Shown here: in pieces, positions 7,649 to 17,171 of the stretch
Layout of the letters: each line of letters begins with the position of its first letter
Numbering within the stretch: the stretch's first letter is position 1
Translations under genes and position numbers: made by a program
Assembly: GCA_036559125.1 (NCBI GenBank)
Contig: DATBTT010000048.1
Coordinates: forward strand, 1-64,000
From: JALYTZ01 sp036559125
GTDB lineage: Bacteria > Vulcanimicrobiota > Vulcanimicrobiia > Vulcanimicrobiales > Vulcanimicrobiaceae
DNA: 64,000 bases
Direction of reading: 5' to 3'
The notes under the pieces: generated by a model
The model's input: the letters and a program-made list of their open reading frames with translations, nothing else
Told to the model about the DNA's origin: nothing
Databases searched by the model: none

Positions 7649-9361
7649 TTATTTTCCGCGATCGAGGCGCGCGGATACTTTCTTGCCGCGGATGGTCGTG
7701 CCGCGTAGCGCTTTGATGATACCGTCGGCAGCCGCTGTGGGCACCTCGACGAGGGAAAACTTGTCGGCCACGTCGATGGAACCTATTTCTCGCGAATCGA
7801 TGCGCGCTTCGTTCGCAATGGCGCCGACGAGATCGGCCGGTCGCACGCCGGCGTTGCGCCCTAGTCCGACGTAGATTTTCGTAATGTCTTGCGAGCCCGC
7901 GCGGTGACGCGCCGGTGCGGAATGCGCGCGCTCTTTCGGAACTAAAAACGTCGCGACCGTCGGAATGTCGGCGGCGTCTTTTTCAGCACCGTCGCGCCCC
8001 TGATCTGCGAGCTTCACCGCGGCGGCGGCTAGATCGATGATATCGTGTTCGGCGGCTAGCGATTCAACGACGAGCCGATATTTTTCGAGACCTCCGCCGT
8101 CGATGGCGTCCTTGAGCGCAGAACGCGTTAGTTCCAAGCGCCGGGCGCGCAGATCGTGCACGGTCGGCACGGACTCTATCGAAATCTTACGTTTGGTATG
8201 TTGCTCGATGTTGCGCAGCAACCGATGCTCGCGTGCCTCGGCCAGCGTGATGGCGACGCCTTCGCGCCCGGCGCGGCCCGTGCGTCCGATGCGATGAACG
8301 TACGCGTCCGGCGACGACGGGACGTCGAAATTGACGACGTGCGAGAGATGCTCGATGTCGAGTCCGCGTGCGGCCACGTCGGTGGCGACGAGAATTTCCG
8401 AAACGCCTTCTCTGAAGCGGCGCAGCACGCGGTCGCGCTGTTCTTGCGAGAGCCCACCGTGAATCGCCTCGGCCTGGTATCCGCGTCCGCCGAGCGTTTC
8501 GGTCAGCTCGTCGACTTCGGTTCGCGTCCGGCAAAAGATGATCGCCGACGTCGGCGCCTCCATGTCGATGACGCGAGCGAGCGCGGCGGTTTTGTGCGCG
8601 CGCTGCACCACGTAGGCTACCTCGCGAATACGCGGTTTCTTGCCGGGCGCCGCCGTTTCGTTCGCGATGGTCACCTGCACGGGCTGGCGCAGATAGCGTT
8701 TGGAAATGGCGCGAATGCGCGGCGCCAACGTCGCCGAAAATAGCGCCGTCTGCCGCTCGACCGGGACGGCGGCAACGATTGCTTCGAGCTCGTCGGCAAA
8801 TCCCATATCCAGCATCTCGTCGGCTTCGTCCAGCACGAGAAATTCAACGGTTCCAAGTTCGAGCGTTCCGCGACGTATGTGATCGAGCGCGCGCCCGGGC
8901 GTGGCGACGATCACGTCGACGCCGCGTCGCAACGCGCGCAATTGTTGCGACAGCGATTGGCCACCGTAAATCGGCAGAACGCTTACTTCGAGCAGACGGC
9001 CGTAGCGATGCACCGCCTCCGCAACCTGCATCGCAAGCTCGCGCGTCGGGACCAAAATAAGCGCGCGCACCGCATGCGTCTCGTGCTTTGCGGTGCCTAT
9101 ATGGTGGAGCAGCGGTAATGCGAACGCGGCCGTCTTGCCGGTACCGGTCGCAGCCTGTCCGAGAACGTCGCGCCGCTCGAGGAGCGGCGGAATGGCCTCG
9201 CGCTGGATGGCCGTAGGCTCTTCATAGCCCAGCGCGGTCGCTGCGCTGACCAGCCCCGCAAGCAGGCCCAGCCCGCCGAAGCCCTCGCTAGCTAGCTGAG
9301 GAGCTGCGCCACGATCTTCATTAGTTATCACGATTTCGAGTGATTCGCTCTCGCCCGCCAC
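7649..9361 (-). CDS. DEAD-box RNA helicase with DbpA/CsdA-type RNA-binding domain
   Basis: The 570-residue protein has all core helicase motifs: Q motif GYEEPTAIQ (45-53), Walker A AATGTGKT (70-77), PTRELA, TPGR, DEAD (178-181), SAT (209-211), and the C-terminal ARGLD and HRIGRTGR. After an acidic linker, residues about 490-567 form a DbpA-type RNA-binding domain (TKIYVGLGRNAGVRPADLVGAIANEA), used by DbpA, CsdA and YxiN to bind structured RNA. Likely roles are ribosome assembly or cold adaptation. The gene is monocistronic and convergent with HxlR. Confidence 0.93.
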   Translation of the reverse strand: MAGESESLEIVITNEDRGAAPQLASEGFGGLGLLAGLVSAATALGYEEPTAIQREAIPPLLERRDVLGQAATGTGKTAAFALPLLHHIGTAKHETHAVRALILVPTRELAMQVAEAVHRYGRLLEVSVLPIYGGQSLSQQLRALRRGVDVIVATPGRALDHIRRGTLELGTVEFLVLDEADEMLDMGFADELEAIVAAVPVERQTALFSATLAPRIRAISKRYLRQPVQVTIANETAAPGKKPRIREVAYVVQRAHKTAALARVIDMEAPTSAIIFCRTRTEVDELTETLGGRGYQAEAIHGGLSQEQRDRVLRRFREGVSEILVATDVAARGLDIEHLSHVVNFDVPSSPDAYVHRIGRTGRAGREGVAITLAEAREHRLLRNIEQHTKRKISIESVPTVHDLRARRLELTRSALKDAIDGGGLEKYRLVVESLAAEHDIIDLAAAAVKLADQGRDGAEKDAADIPTVATFLVPKERAHSAPARHRAGSQDITKIYVGLGRNAGVRPADLVGAIANEARIDSREIGSIDVADKFSLVEVPTAAADGIIKALRGTTIRGKKVSARLDRGK

Positions 9362-9449
9362 TTAGCCGTTTACGCCTTTTCACGAATTTGACAATTCGGA
9401 AATCGCGGTTCGCTGGTCCGCCGCTTCCACTCTAAGCTACACTACCTGC

Positions 9450-12400
9450 ATGGATGCGCTGGGAGAATGGAATCTCCGCGCACGGGGGTCCGCGGACGCA
9501 TCGCTTATCGCACGCCCGCGGCTCGTGCAATCGATTCGCGACGCGATGCTTTTTAGAGTCGCGCTATTACGCGCGCCCGTCGGATATGGGAAAACCATCG
9601 CGCTCGACGAGACGTTTCGTGGATGGACGCAGCCCCTCGTGCGGTTCGACTGCAGCGGGCACACCGATTCTCTGTGCGCGTTCGTGCGCGATCTATCCGA
9701 GGCTCTTTCAACGCTGAGTCCGAGCGCGCGTCTGTCGTTCGCGGGCGCGTACGAACGCGCGATCGAGTCGACGACGTGCGAACAGAACCTGTCGGCGTGG
9801 CTGGTGGAGCATCTACGAGGCCTCGGCGCGACCATCGTCATCGACCAGCTTCATTTTGCGGCCAACGTGCCGGGCGTCGCCGCGTTCCTCGCGCGCGTGG
9901 TGGAAATGACCGGCGACGAGGTTCGGTGGGTTTTCGCGTCCCGCACCGATTTCGATCTGCCCGTTCCGCGCTGGCTTGCGGATCGTCTCATGGATTTGCC
10001 GGTCGACGCGGCCGCGATGCAATTCGACATGGCCGAGGCGGCGCGGGCCGCGCGCAACGTCGGAGCCAAGCTGTCGCAGGAAACGCTGCGCGACGTCTTA
10101 GATGCGAACGAAGGCTGGCCGACGGGCGTGATGTTTGCGTTGCGTTGGCGTGCTGCAAACCCGGGAGTAACGCAGGACGCGATCGGCGGCGCCTCTGCGT
10201 ACGACGCCCTCGCGAAGAGCGTCTTGGCGCAACGGTCGCAACGCGAAAGCGCGTTTCTGCAAGCGACGTGCTTGCTGCCGAGCATGGACGCCGCCGTCTG
10301 CGCGGCCGCGGGCTGGGACGGCGCCGGCGAATTAATCGCAGGAATGGAGGCCGATGCCGGCTTTATCTTCGTAAGCTCCGGCAGTAGCTGGCGCTATCAC
10401 GACCGGTTCGCCGAATGCCTCGTCGCGCGACTGCGCGAACAGGGCGCCGATTCGTTCGCGGCGGCGGCCCGCGCGACGATCGCTGCGCTCGAGAAGGTTG
10501 GAGAACCCCGCGAAGCGCTTCGCATTGCGACGAAATACTGCGTTCCCGACCAAATCGAACGTTTGTTGGACCGGCACGGGTTGCAGATGATCGCGCGCGG
10601 CGATGCGCATATCGTGAAAGCCGCGCTCGAAACGACGGACGTCGACGAAGCCGAATGCTCCGGAATCACACTCGCGCTCAAAGCGTTGTTCGAATCGCGC
10701 TCCGGGCGCTTCGACACGTCGGAGGCGTGGTTCCAGCTTGCAATGGCTCGCGTCGAGGAACCGGTTCTTCGCGCCGAAGTGGCGTATCTGTACGGCTGCG
10801 ATCTTCAGCAGCGCCGCCGTCGCGATTCGGTTGAAATTCTCGCGCCGTACGCCGCGCTTGACGGCTTGCCGGTGCAACTTCGCGTGTCGCTACTGTCGAC
10901 CTTGGCTCAAGGCCATCTGTTGTGCGGCAACTACGAGCTGGCAAATGCGTGCGTGAGCGAAGCGTTAGCCGCCGGGAAGAAGGTGCGTGACAAAGGAGCG
11001 TTAGCGAAACTCCACGTCCGCGCGGCGTATGTCGCGCTGTATTCCGGCAATCGCGTTCGCTCCAAGACGCTGGCTTTACGAGCGGCTCGTCATGGCGAAA
11101 GCGGCGGCGACTACCACGTCGCCTGCGGTTCGTACAGCATTTTGTACGCGCTCGCAGCCGACGCCGACGAGCCCGCGCGTTGTCTGGAGTTTCTCGCGCG
11201 CATTCGCGAGAACGGCGCGAAATGCGGCGATCCCCGATGGCAACTCTACGCCCTAATGGGAGCGTACGAACTCGAAGTCGAGCGCTGCGAGATCGACGCG
11301 GTGGCGTTGCTGCGGGCAGGACTCAAAGCTTTCGACGTACACTACGCGACGCTCGATTCGATGGAGGCATTGTTGCCCTCGCAGGCTCTGGAGCTTACGT
11401 GGAAGGGCAACTTTACCGATGCGCACCGTCTGCTGGCCCCGAGCGCGCGTCAACAAGTCGAACCGGATCGCCAGGGATTGCGGTGGGCCGAGGTCGCGCT
11501 CTACGCGGCCGCTGCGGGACGCAAAAACGACGCGTCCGCGGCCGTGCGTTCGGTTCGCGCGGCTCTGAAAACGGCTGCGCCATCGGTGCGCGCGCGACGG
11601 GCGGAAATCCTCGCGTGTCTGGCGGTGCGATTGCTGGGCCGGACCCGAACGGCGGCAAGGCTTTTGGACGCCATCGCCGCGCAGCCGCCGCTTTCGCCGC
11701 GCCTTTCCGCCTTGACGGTCGCGGTACGCGAGTTGTGCCGCCGGCTCGACGGTGAATCGAATCGGCGGGAATTGACAGACGCGATGAGTGCACTGGTCGC
11801 GCTGGAAGCCGGCGGGCTCTCGCGGATGCTGCTCGCCATTCCGGGCGCTTGTGTCGCGCAAACCGCGCGTTACCGATCCGGCATCGCAAAGACGCTCGAT
11901 TCCGATCGCGCCGATTGCGCCGCACACTTGTTGGAACGATCCGTCGCACCGGAAGAGCGTTCGATCGGCGTGCATCTCGCGACCGACGCGTTCGTAGAGC
12001 GACTCGTCGAATTTCTCGACGATCGTCGAACGAGCGAATTCGCGGCGTGGCTGGATGGGTTTCTGGATCGGTATGCCGACCTTGGTCCCGTCCGAGAAAT
12101 CGTCTCGCACGGACCGGCGGCACTCGGCGAGTTTTTTGCCGAACGCGTGGCCGATCGCGCGGGTTACGGCGACGCATTGCGCGCGCTCGATCCGCTCGTT
12201 CACGCCGCCACGCTACGTCCCCGTCGCAACGACGCCGGTCCTGAGGTTGAGATTCTCGACGAAATCGATGCGGCGCTCAACGATCTGCTTTTCAAACTCG
12301 ACCGTGCGGATCCGTTGACCGCCGAACACTCGCGAGCGGTCGCATCGTGGTCCGCGCGGCTGGCGCGCAAATTCGGCCTGGCCCCCGAAGAAATTACGTT

Positions 12401-12815
12401 CGCGTCGCGATGCGGTTTGATTCACGACATCGGCAAGATGACCACTCCCGCGGAAATACTCACGGCGCCGCGCGCGCTCGACGAGCGCGAGTGGAAGATC
12501 ATGCGCAATCACGCGGCGACGGGCGAGCGAATCGTGCGAACCGTCCCCCTGCTCGCGCATTTGGCTCCGGCCGTGCGCAGTCATCACGAGCGTCTCGACG
12601 GCAGGGGCTATCCCGACCAGATCGTCGGAAGCGGCATTCCTTTTGTAGCCCGGCTCGTTTCCGTCGCGGATTGCTTCAATGCGATGATCGGCCGGCGGCC
12701 ATACCGTAGGCCAATGTCCCCATACGTCGCTCTGGACGAGCTCGAACGGCATCGAAACGACCAGTTCGATCCCGAACTGGTGCAGGCCATGATCGAGGTG
12801 GTGGCCGGCAAATAG
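9450..12815 (+). CDS. MalT/LuxR-type STAND ATPase fused to an HD-GYP domain
   Basis: The 1121-residue protein opens with a STAND-type NTPase (Walker A APVGYGKT, residues 42-49; VIDQLHFAANVPGV as the Walker B region; VFASRTDFDLP sensor). A long helical TPR-like middle (about 330-940) follows. The last 168 residues form an HD-GYP domain: HSRAV, HDIGK (H992, D993), the second histidine pair in SHHERLDGRGYPD (GYP at 1053-1055) and VADCFNAM. HD-GYP domains usually hydrolyse cyclic di-GMP. In MalT-type proteins a DNA-binding LuxR helix-turn-helix ends the chain; here the HD-GYP output takes its place. No membrane segment is seen. Confidence 0.9.
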   Translation: MDALGEWNLRARGSADASLIARPRLVQSIRDAMLFRVALLRAPVGYGKTIALDETFRGWTQPLVRFDCSGHTDSLCAFVRDLSEALSTLSPSARLSFAGAYERAIESTTCEQNLSAWLVEHLRGLGATIVIDQLHFAANVPGVAAFLARVVEMTGDEVRWVFASRTDFDLPVPRWLADRLMDLPVDAAAMQFDMAEAARAARNVGAKLSQETLRDVLDANEGWPTGVMFALRWRAANPGVTQDAIGGASAYDALAKSVLAQRSQRESAFLQATCLLPSMDAAVCAAAGWDGAGELIAGMEADAGFIFVSSGSSWRYHDRFAECLVARLREQGADSFAAAARATIAALEKVGEPREALRIATKYCVPDQIERLLDRHGLQMIARGDAHIVKAALETTDVDEAECSGITLALKALFESRSGRFDTSEAWFQLAMARVEEPVLRAEVAYLYGCDLQQRRRRDSVEILAPYAALDGLPVQLRVSLLSTLAQGHLLCGNYELANACVSEALAAGKKVRDKGALAKLHVRAAYVALYSGNRVRSKTLALRAARHGESGGDYHVACGSYSILYALAADADEPARCLEFLARIRENGAKCGDPRWQLYALMGAYELEVERCEIDAVALLRAGLKAFDVHYATLDSMEALLPSQALELTWKGNFTDAHRLLAPSARQQVEPDRQGLRWAEVALYAAAAGRKNDASAAVRSVRAALKTAAPSVRARRAEILACLAVRLLGRTRTAARLLDAIAAQPPLSPRLSALTVAVRELCRRLDGESNRRELTDAMSALVALEAGGLSRMLLAIPGACVAQTARYRSGIAKTLDSDRADCAAHLLERSVAPEERSIGVHLATDAFVERLVEFLDDRRTSEFAAWLDGFLDRYADLGPVREIVSHGPAALGEFFAERVADRAGYGDALRALDPLVHAATLRPRRNDAGPEVEILDEIDAALNDLLFKLDRADPLTAEHSRAVASWSARLARKFGLAPEEITFASRCGLIHDIGKMTTPAEILTAPRALDEREWKIMRNHAATGERIVRTVPLLAHLAPAVRSHHERLDGRGYPDQIVGSGIPFVARLVSVADCFNAMIGRRPYRRPMSPYVALDELERHRNDQFDPELVQAMIEVVAGK

Positions 12816-12919
12816 GCCACAATCACTACGAACGTATGAAGTAAATGAGCTATCGACTGCGCGAATAGCCACCAAGCGGGCGAATGGTACACGGAAGATC
12901 GACGAAAGGGAATTCGAAA

Positions 12920-14191
12920 ATGGCTGACCGCAGGTGGATGTTTCTCGCAACCCTGGCTCTTGCGCTTTCTGCGTGTTCGACGGGTGGGCGATCCGGTTTC
13001 GTTCCCTCAGCCGACTCGCAGGCCCGACACCCGGAGACCATGCACGCCGTGGCGATCACGAGCCCGACGCCCGCGCCGCTGCTCTCGCAGCTCTTGAGCC
13101 CGGTCGTAAGCGGGGCCACGAACCTCTTGCCGGTATGCGCGATTACGAACTTGGTCCAAGCGTCGTGCGGGGCCATTCGGCGCGTCGACGTTCTCGGTAT
13201 CCTTGGTTCGCTGCTGGGTGGCGTTCAAGGATATCATCCCGCCGACTTGCAGAGCGCGTACCACTTGCCGTCATCGACGGCGGGATACGGGCAAACCCTC
13301 GGCATCGTCGTGGCCTACGACGATCCCAGGGCTGAATCCGATCTCGCGACCTACCGGTCCAAATTCGGATTGCGTGCGTGCACCGCCGCAAACGGGTGCT
13401 TGCGCAAAATTGGTCAGGCGGGCGCCCTCCCGAGAGCAGACGAGAGTTGGGCGCAAGAAACGTCAATCGATCTCGATGTCGCGTCGGCTATTTGTCCGAA
13501 CTGTCGCCTCTTGCTGGTCGAGGCGGATAGCACCGATATCGACGATCTCGCGGCTTCGGTGCAAACGGCGGTTTCCAATGGCGCGACGGTGGTCAGCAAC
13601 AGTTACGCCGCGCCCGAACAACCCGAGGCCGCGCAAAACGACGCGCGATGGAATCACCCGGGCGTGCCCATCGTGGCGGGCGCCGGGGACAGTGGATACG
13701 GCGTCGGCTGGCCGGCCGCGTCGACGTACGTTACTGCAGTCGGAGGCACGTCGCTTCGGCGCGGTCTCTTCGGCGGGTTCACGGAATCCGTGTGGGGTGC
13801 GACCGGCAGCGGCTGCAGCGCGTTCATCTCGAAACCGGACTGGCAGACCGACCGGGGCTGCGCCAACCGCACCGTCGCAGACGTCGCGGCCGTGGCTGAC
13901 CCCAACACCGGCGTCGCAGTGTACGACTCGTATTTCAAATCGGGAAATGGTGGATGGCTCGAGTATGGCGGCACGAGCGTTTCGACCGTGATCGTGGCGG
14001 GCGTCTATGCACTAGCCGGAAACGGCCGCTCCATCGACGACGCGCAGTATCTCTACGAGCACGCACGGTCGCTCACCGACGTGCGCTCCGGAAGTGACGG
14101 CAACTGCGGCGGGTCGTATCTGTGCACGGCGGTTCGCGGATATGACGGACCATCGGGTCTGGGCTCGCCAAACGGCGTCGGCGCCTTCTAA
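12920..14191 (+). CDS. S53 (sedolisin-like) serine-carboxyl peptidase, lipoprotein
   Basis: The start at 12920 is preceded by GAAAGGGAA; it gives a 423-residue protein with a lipobox (LALSAC, Cys19), so the mature enzyme is probably lipid-anchored. Sedolisin features follow in order: the acidic pair in WAQETSIDLD (Glu and Asp four apart), GAGDSGYGVGWPA carrying the oxyanion Asp, and the serine motif YGGTSVSTVIVAG. The usual Pro after GTSxST is Val. S53 enzymes often work at acid pH. An activation prodomain is short or missing. Probable role: protein degradation at the cell surface. Confidence 0.85.
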   Translation: MADRRWMFLATLALALSACSTGGRSGFVPSADSQARHPETMHAVAITSPTPAPLLSQLLSPVVSGATNLLPVCAITNLVQASCGAIRRVDVLGILGSLLGGVQGYHPADLQSAYHLPSSTAGYGQTLGIVVAYDDPRAESDLATYRSKFGLRACTAANGCLRKIGQAGALPRADESWAQETSIDLDVASAICPNCRLLLVEADSTDIDDLAASVQTAVSNGATVVSNSYAAPEQPEAAQNDARWNHPGVPIVAGAGDSGYGVGWPAASTYVTAVGGTSLRRGLFGGFTESVWGATGSGCSAFISKPDWQTDRGCANRTVADVAAVADPNTGVAVYDSYFKSGNGGWLEYGGTSVSTVIVAGVYALAGNGRSIDDAQYLYEHARSLTDVRSGSDGNCGGSYLCTAVRGYDGPSGLGSPNGVGAF

Positions 14192-14240
14192 AGCGCCATC
14201 GGGGCAAGCTAACCTAGCGCCCACCTCGAATGCACGACGC

Positions 14241-14480
14241 ATGGATGCTGCATTCGAGAGGCGCTCCGCGCAACGCCGTCAGTCGATGGATGCGCGGATC
14301 GCTCGCTCGAAGGAAGAAGCGGAGGTTCTCGCGCGCGAACGCGAAAATGCGTTGCCTCCGTTCGAGCGCGCGGAAGCCATTTGGGGTCTGCTGCGCGACC
14401 TCGCGACGATTCGAGGAAGCGATGGATCTGAATTCCGACTTGATCGATCTGTTGCGCGCGTTGAACGACGAACGCGCTGA
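14241..14480 (+). CDS. Small charged protein upstream of nucleotidyltransferase, antitoxin-like partner
   Basis: The 79-residue product is highly charged and helical (MDARIARSKEEAEVLARE, then PPFERAEAIWGLLRDL). Small proteins of this type are often encoded just upstream of DUF6036/AbiEii-like nucleotidyltransferases. It overlaps the next gene by 59 bases in another frame, which suggests coupled translation. It follows the peptidase by 49 bases. The pairing rests on layout; no antitoxin family is recognised with certainty. Confidence 0.55.
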   Translation: MDAAFERRSAQRRQSMDARIARSKEEAEVLARERENALPPFERAEAIWGLLRDLATIRGSDGSEFRLDRSVARVERRTR

Positions 14481-14871
14481 GTATCTCATCGTCGGCGGAT
14501 ACGCTTTCGCGGTTCATGGAAAGATACGCGCGACCAAGGACGTCGACATTTTCGTCGGTTGCGATGCGGCCAACGCCGGCAGAGTCTGGCGGGCGCTCAA
14601 TGCGTTCGGCGCCCCGCTCGCGGAACTGCGCATCGAAGACTTGACCCAGCCCGACACGTTTTTCGTTATGGGTCGCGCCCCGAACCAAATCGATATCATC
14701 ACGACGATCGACGGCGTCACGTTCGATCGAGCGTGGTCGAACCGGCTCAGCTCGACCTACGGCGGCGTGCCGGTCCACTATATCGGCCGGGACGATTTCA
14801 TCGCCAATAAGGAAGCCGCCGGGCGGCCGCAAGACCGCCTGGATGTTGAGTATTTGCGCGGGAGCGGATAA
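14422..14871 (+). CDS. DUF6036/AbiEii-like nucleotidyltransferase
   Basis: The ATG at 14422 has GAGGAAG just upstream and begins MDLNSDLIDLLRALN. The 149-residue protein shows the minimal nucleotidyltransferase signature: VGGYAFAVHGKIRATKDVDIF, in which GG and DxD (DVDIF) bind the nucleotide and metal, then NQIDIITTIDG with a third acidic residue. Such stand-alone enzymes are toxin parts of AbiE-type systems or tRNA/protein nucleotidylating enzymes. The target cannot be inferred. The overlap with the preceding small gene suggests a two-gene module. Confidence 0.82.
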   Translation: MDLNSDLIDLLRALNDERAEYLIVGGYAFAVHGKIRATKDVDIFVGCDAANAGRVWRALNAFGAPLAELRIEDLTQPDTFFVMGRAPNQIDIITTIDGVTFDRAWSNRLSSTYGGVPVHYIGRDDFIANKEAAGRPQDRLDVEYLRGSG

Positions 14872-14917
14872 CCACCGACCCGCGCGATAGGTCACGGCGC
14901 CGGGCCGTAGACTGCTA

Positions 14918-17149
14918 TTGTGTACGTTGGACTTCATCGACAAAGAGAAGGCGATTCGCGCATTTCAAGGCGGCGTTGCGTCGCGGCTGCTGCGTCATTT
15001 CATTGCGTGGCCGATCGTGGTCGCCGCTTGCGCGCTCGCCTACTTCGCGTATGTCGTCGCCGGCGTATCCGCATCGGCGCCGCAGCGCGGCCGGCTGTCC
15101 GGTCTCGACGTACGCGCTTCCACTTCGATCTACCGCGACGAGCGCGACTTTCCGCACATTCGGGCGCGAACCCGGCACGACGCGTTTTTTGCCGAAGGCT
15201 TCGTTCAGGGCTCGGACCGGCTCTTCCAGATGGATCTCTTCCGCCGGTACGTTTACGGCGAGCTCGCGCAGGTGTTCGGCCCGAATCAACTTGCCGGCGA
15301 CGAAACGATGCGCACGCTCGACCCGCGCGCCGTAGTCGATCGCCAATGGGCGCATCTCGCACCCGCCGATCGCGCGGTTCTGCAAGCCTTTAGCGACGGC
15401 GTCAACGCCGCGATGCGCGCCCAGCGGCTCCCCATCGAATTTCGCTTGCTGCTCTACGCGCCGCAGCCATGGACGCCGCGCGACTGCCTCGCGGTAACGC
15501 TAGCTATTTCCGCGACGTTGGGCGATTCGCCCGAAAACGTGCTAGCGCGGGATGCCCTGTGGCGATCGGTCAGGCACGCGCAGTACGCGCAGGTGCTGCC
15601 GCTCTCGGATCCCGACTACGACGTAACCGCGCGTGGTGCCGAGAACCACGCGCCGGTCGCGCGAGCGCGCGTAGCGTGGGTGGCCGGGCGTCGCATCGCA
15701 CCTCCAGCTTTGGGCAGCAACGCGTGGGCGGCAGGCGCGACTCGCACCGTTAACGGGCACGCACTCATCGCAAACGACCCACACTTGCTCTTGAGTATTC
15801 CTGGAATTTGGTACGTGGTTGAAATGCGCGCGCCCGGGCTGCACGTGGCGGGCGTGACCGTGCCCGGCGTTCCCGGCGTGGTGTTGGGGCACAACGATCG
15901 CATTGCATGGGCGACGACGAATGCGATCGTCTCTACGCTGAGCGTCTTCCAGCCCGGCCGCTTGCGCGCTCGAGACTGGAAGCGCGAAGTCTTTCACGTT
16001 CGGTTCGCGCACGACGTGGTCAAAGAGTACTATCGCTCCGCTCGCGAATTCGGCGTGCCCGCCGGAACGATGCAAGGCATAGCGCTCGTGCGCTGGACGC
16101 CGTATGTAGACTCGCGCTCGGCGTTGAGTACCGTTTTGGCGCTCGATCGGGCGGCAAGCATACGCGACGCCTTGAACGCGCTCGCCCGCTACGCGGGACC
16201 GCCGCAGAATTTCGTGATTGCCGGTTCCAACGGACGCATCGCGTACCATCTTGCCGGGCCGATTCCAAACGATCCGGCTTGGGGACGGTACGTGCATCCT
16301 GCATCGGATCTCGCAAAGCGCTTCGCCGCTATTCCGTTTGACGCGCTTCCGTCGGTCGCGCCGTCGCGCGGCGCGGTCGTCGTGAGCGCGAACAACAAGA
16401 TGTATGCGCGCGGCTATCCATATCGTCTCAGCGCGATGTTCGCCCCGCCCTATCGAGCATACCGGATCGCAAGTCTGCTCCACGCGCGAACCCGGTACGA
16501 CGCCGCGTACTTTGCGCGCATGCAACTCGACTCGTTCTCACCCGCCGACGCCGAATTCGCACACCGTCTTGCGAGCTACGGGCGCGCACACCCGGGATTC
16601 TTACCACGCTCCGTGGTCGCAGGACTAGCGCGCTGGAACGGCGCGTACTCGGCGGAGTCCCGCACCGCCACGCTGGAACACCGTTTGCGCGCCACCGCCG
16701 AATCGAGCGCGATTTCGCCGTATGCGGCATTCGACGCATTGCGCAGCCGCGAGCCGCCGCGACAATTGATCGACGCGTTGGACGGCGCGTCGATCGACGC
16801 GCCGAGCGATTCACAACCGTGGGGTAGCGCCGGTGCCGTACGGCTCCTCCATCCGTTCGGGCCGTTGGGTTTCGCGTTCCTCGACGCCGGCCCGTTTCCG
16901 GGGGACGGCGACGAATACACGGTACACATGCAAACTGCCGAGCTCTCTCAAAGTTTTCGCGCAGTTTGGGAAACGCAAAACTGGGATGCCGGCGGCATGA
17001 GCATTCCCGCCGGAGAATCGGGTGAGGTCGGCTCGCGACACTACGACGACCTTCGCGCCGCGTGGATCCGCGGGGATCTGCAGCCGCTGCCGTTTTCCGA
17101 CACCGCCGTCGCGCGCGCAACGCGAAACCGCCTGCTACTGACTCCCTGA
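14918..17149 (+). CDS. Penicillin acylase family N-terminal-nucleophile hydrolase
   Basis: The 743-residue chain has one membrane helix (about 28-50), then the acylase alpha part (RDERDFPHIRARTRHDAFFAEGFVQGSDRLFQMD). The autocatalytic cleavage site GSNAWA puts the nucleophilic Ser at about residue 267. The beta part follows (NDPHLLLSIPGIWYVVEM, PGVPGVVLGHNDRIAWATTN), the usual order of self-processing periplasmic penicillin/quorum-signal acylases. The amide substrate is unknown. Start choice is uncertain: TTG at 14918 or TTG at 14927, neither with a strong Shine-Dalgarno. It converges with senB. Confidence 0.9.
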   Translation: MCTLDFIDKEKAIRAFQGGVASRLLRHFIAWPIVVAACALAYFAYVVAGVSASAPQRGRLSGLDVRASTSIYRDERDFPHIRARTRHDAFFAEGFVQGSDRLFQMDLFRRYVYGELAQVFGPNQLAGDETMRTLDPRAVVDRQWAHLAPADRAVLQAFSDGVNAAMRAQRLPIEFRLLLYAPQPWTPRDCLAVTLAISATLGDSPENVLARDALWRSVRHAQYAQVLPLSDPDYDVTARGAENHAPVARARVAWVAGRRIAPPALGSNAWAAGATRTVNGHALIANDPHLLLSIPGIWYVVEMRAPGLHVAGVTVPGVPGVVLGHNDRIAWATTNAIVSTLSVFQPGRLRARDWKREVFHVRFAHDVVKEYYRSAREFGVPAGTMQGIALVRWTPYVDSRSALSTVLALDRAASIRDALNALARYAGPPQNFVIAGSNGRIAYHLAGPIPNDPAWGRYVHPASDLAKRFAAIPFDALPSVAPSRGAVVVSANNKMYARGYPYRLSAMFAPPYRAYRIASLLHARTRYDAAYFARMQLDSFSPADAEFAHRLASYGRAHPGFLPRSVVAGLARWNGAYSAESRTATLEHRLRATAESSAISPYAAFDALRSREPPRQLIDALDGASIDAPSDSQPWGSAGAVRLLHPFGPLGFAFLDAGPFPGDGDEYTVHMQTAELSQSFRAVWETQNWDAGGMSIPAGESGEVGSRHYDDLRAAWIRGDLQPLPFSDTAVARATRNRLLLTP

Positions 17150-17151
17150 GG

Positions 17152-17170
17152 GGCTGAAAACGGTTCAGCC
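17152..17170. terminator. Hairpin between convergent acylase and senB
   Basis: GGCTGAA and TTCAGCC form a 7-bp stem with the loop AACGG, fitted between two stop codons at 17149 and 17172. There is no strong T-run, so intrinsic termination is only likely. Confidence 0.45.
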
Positions 17171-17171
17171 G

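Noticed and set aside
11253..12203. A 316-codon open frame antisense to the STAND/HD-GYP gene
   Set aside because: Arg-rich composition and no start signal; the sense frame has clear domains.
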